In this document: one piece after another, positions 1 to 8,893 of the stretch
Layout: every line of letters starts with the position of its first letter
Numbering within the stretch: the stretch's first letter is position 1
Origin: Pseudomonas kitaguniensis
Lineage (GTDB): Bacteria > Pseudomonadota > Gammaproteobacteria > Pseudomonadales > Pseudomonadaceae
NCBI RefSeq assembly: GCF_009296165.1
Contig: NZ_VUAZ01000073.1
Location: forward strand, 1-49,024
DNA length: 49,024 nt
Direction of reading: 5' to 3'
Program-made: the position numbers and the translations under genes
The notes under the pieces: model-generated
Seen by the model: only the letters and a program-made list of their open reading frames with translations
What the model was told of the DNA's origin: nothing
Database searches by the model: none

Positions 1-31
1 CTCGGACCATCAGGTACACCGGGTTGATGCC

Positions 32-55
32 ATCGCGAGCAAGCCCGCTCCCACA
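32..55 (-). repeat. REP element, single copy
   Basis: One copy of the P. fluorescens-type REP core (GTGGGAGCGGGCTTGCTCGC read on the minus strand) lies between the window edge and the ettA terminator. Its partner, if it is half of a REPIN, would lie outside the window. Confidence 0.8.
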
Positions 56-74
56 GGTCTGGCTGAAATATGCG

Positions 75-109
75 CAAAAAAAACGGAGCCCCGAAGGCTC
101 CGTTTTTTC
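75..109 (-). terminator. Rho-independent terminator of ettA
   Basis: The inverted repeat ACGGAGCC (83-90) and GGCTCCGT (96-103) with a five-base loop is flanked by an A-run on the left and a T-run on the right, so it could terminate transcription from either side. It lies about 17 bases past the ettA stop codon. Confidence 0.9.
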
Positions 110-125
110 AAACCACTGACCCGGA

Positions 126-1790
126 TCAGGCCAGTTTTTTGTGCCGTACGCGGTGCGGCTGGGCAGCTGCATCGCCCAAACGCTTTTTACGGTCGGCTTC
201 GTACTCGGTGTAGTTGCCTTCGAAGAACACCGCTTGGGAGTCGTCTTCGTACGCCAGGATGTGGGTCGCGACGCGGTCAAGGAACCACCGATCGTGAGAG
301 ATCACAATGGCGGCGCCCGGGAAGTCCAACAGAGCTTCTTCCAGCGAACGCAGGGTTTCAACGTCGAGGTCGTTGGAAGGTTCGTCGAGCAGCAACACGT
401 TGCCGCCCTCTTTCAAGGTCAGCGCCAGGTGCAAACGACCGCGCTCACCGCCAGAGAGGTCTTTGACGAACTTCTGCTGGTCGCCGCCCTTGAAGTTGAA
501 ACGGCCCACGTAGGTGCGCGACGGGATTTCATAGTTGCCGATGCGGATCTGGTCGGAGCCGTCGGAAATCTGCTGGAACACGGTTTTGCTGCCGTCGAGG
601 TCTTCGCGGCTCTGGTCCACGCAGGCAAGCTGCACGGTGTCGCCGACTTCGATGCTGCCCGAATCCGGTGTTTCCTTGCCCATCAGCATGCGGAACAGCG
701 TGGATTTACCCGCACCGTTACCACCAATAACGCCGACGATCGCGCCTTTTGGCATGCTGAACGACAGGTTGTCGATCAGCACGCGGTCGCCATAGCCTTT
801 GGAAACGTTTTTGAACTCAATCACCTTGTCACCCAGGCGCGGACCGGCCGGGATGTAGATTTCATTGGTTTCGCTGCGTTTCTGGAACTCCTGCGACTGC
901 ATTTCTTCAAAGCGTTGCAGACGTGCCTTGGATTTCGACTGGCGGGCCTTGGCGCCTTTGCGCACCCACTCCAGTTCTTCCTTCATGGCTTTTTCGTGAG
1001 CCGATTGCTGCTTGGATTCGGCGGCCAGACGGTCGGACTTGGCTTCGAGCCAGCCGGAGTAGTTGCCCTCGTAAGGGATACCGGCGCCACGGTCGAGCTC
1101 CAGAATCCAGCCCGCTACGTTGTCGAGGAAGTAGCGGTCGTGCGTGATCGCAACCACGGTGCCCGGGAAATCGTGCAGGAAGTGCTCCAGCCAGGCGACG
1201 GAATCGGCGTCCAAGTGGTTGGTCGGTTCGTCGAGCAACAGCATGTCGGGTGCCGACAGCAGCAGGCGGCACAGGGCCACACGGCGTTTTTCACCACCGG
1301 AGAGGAATTCGATCTTGGCATCCCACGCCGGCAGGCGCAGCGCATCGGCGGCGACTTCGAGTTGGCGCTCAAGGTTGTGACCGTCGCCCGCTTGCAGGAT
1401 GGCTTCGAGCTTGGCCTGTTCGGCAGCCAGCTTATCGAAGTCGGCATCTTCTTCAGCGTAAGCGGCGTAAACCTCGTCCAGGCGGGCCTGGGCGTTCTTG
1501 ATCACGCTGACCGCTTCTTCAACCACTTCACGCACGGTCTTGGTCGGATCGAGAATAGGCTCTTGCGGCAGGTAACCGATGTTCAGTTCCGGCATCGGGC
1601 GGGCTTCGCCTTCGAACTCGGTGTCGACGCCGGCCATGATTTTCAACAGCGTGGACTTACCCGAACCGTTGAGGCCGAGCACGCCAATTTTGGCGCCGGG
1701 GAAGAAGGACAACGAAATATTTTTCAGGATTTCCCGCTTCGGCGGAACAACTTTTCCCAGCCGATGCATGGTGAATACGTATTGAGCCAT
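126..1790 (-). CDS. ettA: Energy-dependent translational throttle protein EttA (ABC-F ATPase)
   Basis: EttA is a cytoplasmic ABC-F protein that binds the ribosomal E site and gates early elongation according to the ATP/ADP ratio. The 554-residue product has two ABC ATPase domains and no membrane segment. The first Walker A is GLNGSGKST at residues 39-47, with an LSGGEKRR signature and LLLDEPTNHLD Walker B. The second half has GGNGAGKST, LSGGERGR and LLLDEPSNDLD. The charged linker between the domains (KQQSAHEKAMKEELEWVRKG) is the P-site tRNA interaction motif region of ABC-F proteins. The frame stays open upstream to 1997, but the family start is the ATG at 1788-1790 (MAQYVFTM), behind a modest AGGTT. 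A hairpin terminator follows the gene. EttA is usually about 555 residues, so this copy is full length. In P. aeruginosa the homologue also lies near morA. Confidence 0.95.
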   Translation of the reverse strand: MAQYVFTMHRLGKVVPPKREILKNISLSFFPGAKIGVLGLNGSGKSTLLKIMAGVDTEFEGEARPMPELNIGYLPQEPILDPTKTVREVVEEAVSVIKNAQARLDEVYAAYAEEDADFDKLAAEQAKLEAILQAGDGHNLERQLEVAADALRLPAWDAKIEFLSGGEKRRVALCRLLLSAPDMLLLDEPTNHLDADSVAWLEHFLHDFPGTVVAITHDRYFLDNVAGWILELDRGAGIPYEGNYSGWLEAKSDRLAAESKQQSAHEKAMKEELEWVRKGAKARQSKSKARLQRFEEMQSQEFQKRSETNEIYIPAGPRLGDKVIEFKNVSKGYGDRVLIDNLSFSMPKGAIVGVIGGNGAGKSTLFRMLMGKETPDSGSIEVGDTVQLACVDQSREDLDGSKTVFQQISDGSDQIRIGNYEIPSRTYVGRFNFKGGDQQKFVKDLSGGERGRLHLALTLKEGGNVLLLDEPSNDLDVETLRSLEEALLDFPGAAIVISHDRWFLDRVATHILAYEDDSQAVFFEGNYTEYEADRKKRLGDAAAQPHRVRHKKLA

Positions 1791-2075
1791 GGTGAACCTA
1801 GCGTCAGTGACAGATGAATTAAGCGGGCGAAGCCCGTGCCAGGCCATGCGCCGCGCGGGCCGTTGATGGTGATCAATGCCTGCGTGCGGAAGAAGCCTGA
1901 ATGTCTGGGGCTGGAACGCCCTCGCGTAACCTTCAAAGCTACCTGAATGCGCTTGGTCAGTCCAGCCAGGCGGGACTGGCACTTTGCCACAACTCAAGGC
2001 ATGCTAGCCGCCCTTCGGGCGTCCGGCTTATAGTGCACGTCGCGCGCCAGCTCAGCCAAACCGCAGGATCACAGC

Positions 2076-5000
2076 TTGTCCAAAGTCACGTCGCCTACGC
2101 CCCTGCGCGCTGCTCACTTAGCGCCGGGAGCGCCCCTGCACGGCACCTTTAAAGGCGCGTTGGCGACGCTTGTGCTGATGTTGCTCGCGTTATTGTTCTG
2201 GCAACTGCTCGACCAGTTGCAGCAAAACCAGAAGAACCAGCAGCAGTACACCATCGACTACAGCGCCGACCTGGCTGAACAGATCAGCCTGAACATGGCG
2301 CTGAGCGCAAAAATCGCGATGAATTTGCTGCCGATCGTCGAGCCGCCGCGCAACGACGAACAGCATCAGGCCTTGATGCGCACCTTGCAACGCTCGTTGC
2401 CGGAGCTGCGCAGCGTGGCGTTGCTCAGCGCCAGCGGTGCGCTGATCAGCGACAGCGCCAAAGACAGCCAGGACAGCGCGTTGCTGACAGAACTGGTGCA
2501 GCGCAGCCAGGCGCAACCGTATTACCTGAGCAACAACGCCGACGGCACGCTCATCTATTTGCTGCTGCACCAGCCCAGCGGCGGCTCAAAAATGTACTGG
2601 GCACTGCGCCTGGCCCCCAATTACCTGACCAACCTCAACGGCCAGGACGCCCAAGGCCCGCGCCCGATGTGGGCCATCGAGAACCGCCTGAACCATCACG
2701 TGGTCAGCCGTGACACCGGCATGCCGGCGCAGTGGCCCACCGCGCTGACCCCGGATGAACTGAATAAAAGCGTGCTGGTAACGCCGCTGAGCAGAAGCGA
2801 CTGGCAATTGCGCGGGCTGTTCGACCGCAACGCCGTGCTGGAGCAGTTACTGCCGGCGTTTATCGGCAAATGCTTGTTGGGCCTGGCCTTCTCGCTGATC
2901 CCGTTGGTGGTGCTGCTGAACATGCGCCGCCGCCAGCGCCAGGTGCATGAAGGCCGCCGGCGTTATCAGGATATTTTCGAAGGCACCGGCGTGGCCTTGT
3001 GCGTGCTGGACCTGTCGGGGTTGAAAGGCTTTTTCGACAAGACAAAACTGCAGACCCGCGAGCAATTGCAGGCCTGGCTGCACAACAACGCTGAGCAGCG
3101 ACAGCAATTGCTCAAGGAGTTGCGCATCACCGAGGTCAACCAAGTCGCCGTGCGCCTGTTGGGCGTCGGCTCTTGCGAGGAGGCGTGGGAACGCCTGATT
3201 GATGATCGCTCGGGCAATGCCACGGCCATCGGCCACTCCGTGCTTGAGGCGGTGCTGACCCAGCAAAAGCAGTTGGAACTGGAAATCCAGCTCAACGACG
3301 CCGCAGGCAACGAACAATACCTGTGGCTGGTGATGCGCCTGCCGGAGCAGCAAGACGACTTCAAGGCGGTGATCCTCAGCATCAGCGACATCACCAGCCG
3401 CAAGCTGATCGAGCTGTCACTGGTGGAGCGCGAAAGCTTTTGGTCCGACGTGGTGCGCACGTGCCCGACCACCTGTACGTGCAGGACGTGATCAGCCAGC
3501 GCATTATTTTCAGCAACCATCACCTCGGCCACACCCTGGGCTATGACAAAGTAGCGCTGCAGCAAATGGGCGACTACTTCTGGGAAATCCTGCTGCACCC
3601 CGAAGACGCCGAGCATTACCACGACCTGCGCCAGCAACAACGTGAAACCGGCTACGCGAACCAGTTGCAGTGCCAGTTGCGCTTTCGCCACCGCAATAAC
3701 CAATGGCGGCGCTTTGATATTCGCGAGCAGGCCCTGGCGCGCGACAAGAGCGCGCAAGTCACCCGAATCATCGGCGTGGCCAAAGACATTACCGACCAGA
3801 TTGAAGCCAGCGAATCGCTGCGCGACAGCGAGCAGCGCTACCGCATGCTGGCCGAAAGCATCAGCGACGTGATTTGCTCCACCGACAGCCAGCTGGCGCT
3901 CAACTACATCAGCCCGTCGGTCAGCGCCGTGCTGGGCTATGACGTGGAATGGGTGCTGAAAAACGGCTGGCAGTCGATTATTGCCAACCCGCAGCAACTC
4001 ACCGGCATTTATAGCCTGGTCGAGCAGGTCAGCCGCGCGCTCGGCGACGTCGAGGCGCTGAACACGCTGCGCGATCAATTGCAGAGCCGGCTGTTCGTCT
4101 TCGATTGCCTGCGCGCCGATGGCCGCAAAGTACCGATTGAGCTGCGCCTGGTATTGGTCTGGGATGAACATGGCGCGTTTGAAGGCATTCTTGGCGTGGG
4201 CCGCGACATCAGCCAGCAACGGCGCGCCGAGAAAGACCTGCGCATGGCCGCCACGGTGTTCGAACACTCAACGTCGGCGATCCTGATCACCGACCCGGCG
4301 GGCTATATCGTGCAGGCCAACGAGGCGTTCAGCCGCGTCAGCGGTTATGCCGTGGCGGATGTGCTCGACCAGTTGCCGAACATGCTGACCGTCGACGAAC
4401 AGCAGGAAGCCCACCTGCGCTATGTGCTCAAACAATTGCACCAGCACAGCACGTGGGAAGGCGAGGTCTGGCTGAAACGCCTGAATGGCGAGCATTACCC
4501 GGCCTGGGTCGGCATTACCGCGGTGTTCGACGATGAAGGCGACTTGGCCAGCTATGTGTGTTTTTTCAGCGACATCAGCGAGCGCAAGGCCAGCGAACAG
4601 CGCATCCACCGCCTGGCCTATTACGACGCCCTGACCCACCTGCCCAACCGCACGCTGTTTCAGGACCGCCTGCACACCGCGTTGCAGTCGGCGGAGCGGC
4701 AGAAGTCGTGGGTGGTGCTGATGTTCCTCGACCTCGACCGCTTCAAGCCGATCAACGATTCGCTGGGCCACGCCGCGGGCGACCGCATGCTCAAAGAGAT
4801 GGCCACGCGCCTGCTGGGCTGCGTGGCCGAAGACGACACCGTGGCGCGCATGGGTGGCGACGAGTTCACCTTGCTCCTGCAACCGCGCGTCAGCCGTGAG
4901 ATGGCGTTGAACCGCGCGATCAATGTGGCCGAGCAGATCCTCGCCAGCCTGGTGAAGCCGTTTGTGCTGGAAGGTCGCGAGTTCTTCGTGACCGCCAGTA

Positions 5001-5926
5001 TCGGCATCGCCCTCAGCCCGCAAGACGGCAACGAGCTGAGCCAGTTGATGAAGAACGCCGACACCGCGATGTATCACGCTAAAGAACGCGGCAAAAATAA
5101 CTTCCAGTTCTACCAGGCCGACATGAACGCCAGCGCCCTTGAGCGCCTGGAGCTCGAAAGCGACCTGCGCCACGCGCTGGAACAGGACGAATTCGTGCTG
5201 TATTACCAGCCGCAATTCAGTGGTGACGGCAAACGCTTGACCGGCGCCGAAGCCTTGCTGCGCTGGCGCCACCCGCGTCGCGGGCTGGTGCCGCCGGGTG
5301 ATTTTATTCCGGTGCTGGAGGAATTGGGCCTGGTGGTAGACGTGGGCGACTGGGTGCTCGGCGAAGCGTGTCGCCAGCTTAAAACCTGGCACCAGAACAA
5401 GGTGCGGGTGCCGAAAGTCTCCGTGAACATCTCGGCGCGGCAGTTCTCGGATGGCCAACTGGGCGAACGCATCGCCAGCATTCTGCGCGACACGGGCCTG
5501 CCACCGGCGTGCCTGGAGCTGGAGCTGACCGAAAGTATCCTGATGCGTGAGGTCAACGAGGCGATGCAGATCCTCGCCAGCTTGAAAAACCTCGGCCTGA
5601 GCATCGCGGTGGATGACTTTGGTACGGGTTACTCGTCGCTGAACTACCTCAAGCAGTTCCCTATCGACGTGTTGAAGATAGACCGCACGTTCGTCGACGG
5701 CCTGCCGTCCGGCGAGCAGGACGCGCAAATCGCCCGCGCGATTATCGCCATGGCCCACAGCCTCAACCTCGCGGTCATCGCCGAGGGCGTCGAGACGCAT
5801 GAGCAGTTGGATTTCCTGCGTGAGCATGGCTGCGACGAAGTGCAGGGTTATCTGTTCGGGCGGCCGATGCCGGCGAACCGGTTCGAAGCGCAGTTCAGCA
5901 ATGATGCGCTGTTCTTGCTTGACTGA
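2076..5926 (+). pseudogene. morA: MorA-type membrane PAS-GGDEF-EAL c-di-GMP protein, frameshifted
   Basis: MorA controls c-di-GMP and so motility and biofilm formation. The sequence reads as two overlapping frames: 2076-3491 (TTG start, SD-like GGA) and the continuation ending at 5926. Restoring one base near 3460 (CAC|GTGCCC, probably a lost G) joins them into about 1283 residues, close to the size expected for Pseudomonas MorA. Domain order: TM helix at about residues 29-48, a periplasmic sensor of roughly 210 residues, a second TM at about 260-283, about four PAS domains, a GGDEF domain with intact GGDEF, and an EAL domain with [29 protein letters not shown] and KIDRTF. The cyclase I-site position reads AEDD instead of RxxD, so product inhibition may be absent. 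Next to glyA, as in P. aeruginosa PA4601-PA4602. The lesion may be a sequencing error; if real, the cytoplasmic catalytic half would be lost. Confidence 0.88.
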
Positions 5927-5953
5927 GGTTTTGTGGGGGGGGCTGATGGCCCC

Positions 5954-6025
5954 ATCGCGAGCAAGCCCGCTCCCACATTTTGATCTGTGAATACATTCAA
6001 ATGTGGGAGCGGGCTTGCTCGCGAT
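5954..6025. repeat. REPIN (inverted pair of REPs)
   Basis: Two REP cores face each other (5954-5977 and 6002-6025) across a 24-base spacer. The flanks extend the palindrome (GGCC..CAT / ATGAGGCC). It sits between convergent-free ends: after the morA stop and upstream of the glyA promoter region. Confidence 0.92.
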
Positions 6026-6157
6026 GAGGCCCACCCAAACACCGCCTATCCGCAGATGAATCCCGCTTGTCCGCGACATGATGTCCTTTCATATGCCATC
6101 TAAAACCCGTTGGGTTAGAATGCCCTTCTTTTCTGCCCCCGATCCTTGAGGACCGCC

Positions 6158-7411
6158 ATGTTCAGCCGTGATTTGACTATTGCCAAGTACGACGCCGATC
6201 TCTTTGCCGCCATGGAGCAAGAAGCCGTGCGCCAGGAAGAGCACATTGAGCTGATCGCTTCGGAAAACTACACCAGCCCTGCGGTCATGGAGGCTCAAGG
6301 TTCGGTGCTGACCAACAAGTACGCCGAAGGCTACCCAGGCAAGCGCTACTACGGTGGTTGCGAATACGTCGACGTGGTTGAGCAACTGGCCATCGACCGT
6401 GCCAAGGAACTGTTCGGCGCCGATTACGCCAACGTGCAGCCGCACGCCGGCTCGCAGGCCAACAGCGCGGTTTACCTGGCCCTGCTGCAAGGCGGCGACA
6501 CCATTTTGGGCATGAGCTTGGCGCACGGCGGTCACCTGACCCACGGCGCCAGCGTTTCCTCTTCGGGCAAGCTGTACAACGCGGTTCAATACGGCATCGA
6601 CGCCAACGGCCTGATCGACTACGACGAAGTCGAGCGCCTGGCGGTTGAGCACAAGCCAAAAATGATCGTGGCCGGTTTCTCTGCCTACTCGCAGATTCTG
6701 GACTTCCCGCGCTTCCGTGAAATCGCCGACAAAGTGGGCGCCTACCTGTTCGTCGACATGGCTCACGTAGCCGGTCTGGTCGCCGCTGGCGTGTACCCGA
6801 ACCCGGTGCCTTACGCTGACGTGGTGACCACCACGACGCACAAAACCCTGCGCGGCCCACGTGGCGGCCTGATCCTGGCGCGCGCCAACGCCGAGATCGA
6901 GAAGAAGCTCAACTCCGCCGTATTCCCGGGCGCCCAGGGTGGCCCGCTGGAGCACGTGATCGCCGCCAAAGCGATCTGCTTCAAGGAAGCGCTGCAGCCT
7001 GAGTTCAAGACTTACCAGCAACAAGTGGTGAAAAACGCCAAGGCCATGGCTGGCGTGTTCATCGAACGCGGCTACGATGTGGTTTCCGGCGGTACTGAAA
7101 ACCACCTGTTCCTGCTGTCGCTGATCAAGCAGGACATTTCCGGTAAAGATGCTGACGCCGCGTTGGGCAAAGCCTTCATCACCGTGAACAAGAACTCCGT
7201 GCCGAACGACCCACGTTCGCCGTTCGTCACTTCCGGCCTGCGCTTCGGCACCCCGGCAGTGACCACACGTGGCTTCAAGGAAGCAGAGTGCAAGGAACTG
7301 GCCGGCTGGATCTGCGACATCCTGGCGGATCTTTCCAACGAAGCCGTGATTGACGCGGTACGTGAGAAGGTCAAGGCCATCTGCAAAAAGCTGCCGGTAT
7401 ACGGCGCTTGA
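6158..7411 (+). CDS. glyA: Serine hydroxymethyltransferase
   Basis: This PLP enzyme interconverts serine plus tetrahydrofolate with glycine plus 5,10-methylene-tetrahydrofolate, and is the main source of one-carbon units. The 417-residue protein matches the usual bacterial length. It starts [16 protein letters not shown] and carries the family blocks [32 protein letters not shown], the PLP-lysine block [14 protein letters not shown] and the C-terminal [16 protein letters not shown]. The start is the ATG at 6158, behind TTGAGGAC; the frame is open four codons further up from a TTG, which would overlap that ribosome-binding site. A TTAGAAT sequence near 6115 is a possible -10 element. A strong terminator follows, so the gene is probably monocistronic. 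The position after morA matches glyA3 of P. aeruginosa. Confidence 0.97.
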   Translation: MFSRDLTIAKYDADLFAAMEQEAVRQEEHIELIASENYTSPAVMEAQGSVLTNKYAEGYPGKRYYGGCEYVDVVEQLAIDRAKELFGADYANVQPHAGSQANSAVYLALLQGGDTILGMSLAHGGHLTHGASVSSSGKLYNAVQYGIDANGLIDYDEVERLAVEHKPKMIVAGFSAYSQILDFPRFREIADKVGAYLFVDMAHVAGLVAAGVYPNPVPYADVVTTTTHKTLRGPRGGLILARANAEIEKKLNSAVFPGAQGGPLEHVIAAKAICFKEALQPEFKTYQQQVVKNAKAMAGVFIERGYDVVSGGTENHLFLLSLIKQDISGKDADAALGKAFITVNKNSVPNDPRSPFVTSGLRFGTPAVTTRGFKEAECKELAGWICDILADLSNEAVIDAVREKVKAICKKLPVYGA

Positions 7412-7427
7412 TTGCAGTTGCTTGAAT

Positions 7428-7458
7428 AAAAAGCCCGGCTTATGAGCCGGGCTTTTTT
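7428..7458 (+). terminator. Rho-independent terminator of glyA
   Basis: A perfect 9-bp stem AGCCCGGCT (7432-7440) / AGCCGGGCT (7445-7453) with a TATG loop is followed by a T-run. It begins about 17 bases after the glyA stop. Confidence 0.95.
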
Positions 7459-7501
7459 ATGCCTGAAAACGCTGCTTGCTCAATCTGAAATGCAATCAAA
7501 T

Positions 7502-7525
7502 TGTGGGAGGGGGCTTGCTCCCACA
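7502..7525 (+). repeat. Short self-complementary REP copy
   Basis: A single REP core (TGTGGGAGGGGGCTTGCTCC...) folds on itself because it ends in CCCACA. It lies between the glyA terminator and the yjiA stop codon. Four tandem copies of TCAGG (7541-7560) follow, the last containing the yjiA stop. Confidence 0.75.
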
Positions 7526-7555
7526 GTTTTTGGCTGCATTTCAGGTCAGGTCAGG

Positions 7556-8515
7556 TCAGGGTTGGTAGACCTTGGCAAAACCTTCGCGGATCTTGTCTTC
7601 CGGCAACTCGTCGGCAATAAACACGATCACACTTTCGCGCGCGCAGCCTTCGGCCCATTCGGTGTCCCAATCGAACCCGTAGAGTTTGAGCACGCCCTGG
7701 AACACCATGCGCCGGTCTTCGCCGGCAATATTGAGCACGCCTTTGTAGCGCAGCAACTGCTTGCCGTGGTCTTCCAGCAGGTCGTTCATGAACGCGCTGA
7801 GGCGGTCAATATCCAGCGGCTGGTCGGTGCGCAGCACAAGGCTCGAAATACGGTCTACAGACGGCGCAGCAACCACCGGGCGCAGGCTCATGCCGGCGTT
7901 GAGGTTGAAGCCGCGCACGTCCAGCAACTCGGCCAGGTCGATGGCGCCGTGGTCGACCACACGAATCGGCGCACGCCGGTTGATGCGGGTCAGGCGCTGG
8001 CTAAGGGCGTCGAAGGTCGCCGTGTCGACCAGGTCGCGTTTGCTCACCAGCAAGCGGTCGGCGAAACCGATTTGCGCCTGCGCGATGGTCTGGGCCAGGT
8101 GCTGGTCGGCGTGGGCCGCGTCGACCAACGTGATAATGCCGTCGAGGATGTAGCGCTCGCGCAGTTCTTCATCGATGAAAAACGTCTGCGCCACCGGCGC
8201 CGGGTCGGCAAGGCCGGTGCACTCGATCACCAGGCGGTCGAAGGCGATCTCGCCGCTGTCCAGGCGTTCCAGCAGCAGGTACAGCGCTTTGGTCAGGTCG
8301 GTGTGGATGGTGCAGCACACGCAGCCATTGGACAGGGTCATGACTTGCACCGGCTCGGCACCCAACAGTTGGGTGTCGATACCGGCGTCACTGAATTCGT
8401 TTTCGATCACGGCGATTTTCAAGCCGTGTTCGGCCTTGAGCAGGTGGCGCAACAAGGTGGTTTTACCCGCGCCGAGGAAGCCGCTGAGAATGGTGACGGG
8501 GATGGGAGAGGACAA
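7556..8515 (-). CDS. yjiA: COG0523 GTPase, YjiA type (CobW/metal-chaperone family)
   Basis: This is a G3E-family GTPase, a group that includes metallochaperones and metal insertases. The 319-residue protein has the P-loop GFLGAGKTT at residues 12-20, the metal-binding CxCC motif in NGCVCCTIH, the switch/Walker B region ECTGLADP and a base-recognition SKRDLVD. The C-terminal part is the CobW_C domain. The start is a TTG at 8513-8515, chosen because a near-perfect AAGGAG lies 7 bases upstream and no ATG fits. It is the last gene of cstA-yjiX-yjiA, the same trio as btsT(yjiY)-yjiX-yjiA of E. coli. A 90-bp REPIN lies between it and yjiX. The true metal and client protein are unknown. Confidence 0.9.
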   Translation of the reverse strand: MSSPIPVTILSGFLGAGKTTLLRHLLKAEHGLKIAVIENEFSDAGIDTQLLGAEPVQVMTLSNGCVCCTIHTDLTKALYLLLERLDSGEIAFDRLVIECTGLADPAPVAQTFFIDEELRERYILDGIITLVDAAHADQHLAQTIAQAQIGFADRLLVSKRDLVDTATFDALSQRLTRINRRAPIRVVDHGAIDLAELLDVRGFNLNAGMSLRPVVAAPSVDRISSLVLRTDQPLDIDRLSAFMNDLLEDHGKQLLRYKGVLNIAGEDRRMVFQGVLKLYGFDWDTEWAEGCARESVIVFIADELPEDKIREGFAKVYQP

Positions 8516-8562
8516 AGAGATTCTCCTTTTTAGATGAAATAACTGAAGGAACGCAAAACAAA

Positions 8563-8652
8563 TGTGGGAGCGGGCTTGCTCGCGAAGGCGGTGTATCAGT
8601 CTCAGTATGCATCAACTGACACGCCGCAATCGCGAGCAAGCCCGCTCCCACA
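8563..8652. repeat. REPIN inside the cstA-yjiX-yjiA operon
   Basis: Two facing REP cores (from 8563 and ending at 8652), with complementary inner flanks GGCGGTGT / ACACGCCGC, form a long cruciform-capable palindrome between yjiX and yjiA. Confidence 0.92.
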
Positions 8653-8680
8653 TGGGGCACTACACGCCCAACTTATCGGG

Positions 8681-8878
8681 CTAGCAACACTTTGGCCCAC
8701 CCTTGCCGCCGTAACGGGCTTCCTGGCGTTCCCGGAAGAACGCCTTGTAGTCCATCATCGGTTTGCCCGGGTGTTTGGTTTGCATATGCTCGACGTAGGT
8801 GTCGTAGTCGGGCATGCCGACCATCAGGCGCGCGGCCTGACCGAGGTATTTACCGAGGCGACTGATGTCATTGAACAT
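8681..8878 (-). CDS. yjiX: YbdD/YjiX family small protein (DUF466)
   Basis: A 65-residue protein of the YbdD/YjiX family, which accompanies CstA/BtsT carbon-starvation transporters throughout proteobacteria. The visible family signatures are [21 protein letters not shown] and [22 protein letters not shown]. It is soluble, has no signal peptide and ends in a GPKCC tail whose two cysteines could bind metal (inference). The start ATG has AGGAG seven bases upstream. The gene begins 15 bases after the cstA stop, so the two are almost certainly co-transcribed and translationally coupled. Its biochemical role is not established. Confidence 0.93.
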   Translation of the reverse strand: MFNDISRLGKYLGQAARLMVGMPDYDTYVEHMQTKHPGKPMMDYKAFFRERQEARYGGKGGPKCC

Positions 8879-8893
8879 GCTTGCACTCCTCGC

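Noticed and set aside
141..1817. A 558-codon open frame on the strand opposite ettA
   Set aside because: It mirrors the EttA coding sequence. The GC-rich third positions keep the antisense frame open, and the protein has no recognisable domain.
2009..2021. CGCCC-TTC-GGGCG hairpin between ettA and morA
   Set aside because: It has no T-run and a short stem. It lies between divergent genes, where a terminator has no role.
5954..6025. Dispersed repeats considered as a CRISPR array
   Set aside because: The copies occur as single inverted pairs spread over the window, not as regularly spaced direct repeats, and match the REP/REPIN pattern.
4268..6079. A 603-codon open frame opposite morA
   Set aside because: It is antisense to the GGDEF and EAL domains, whose motifs are unmistakable on the plus strand.
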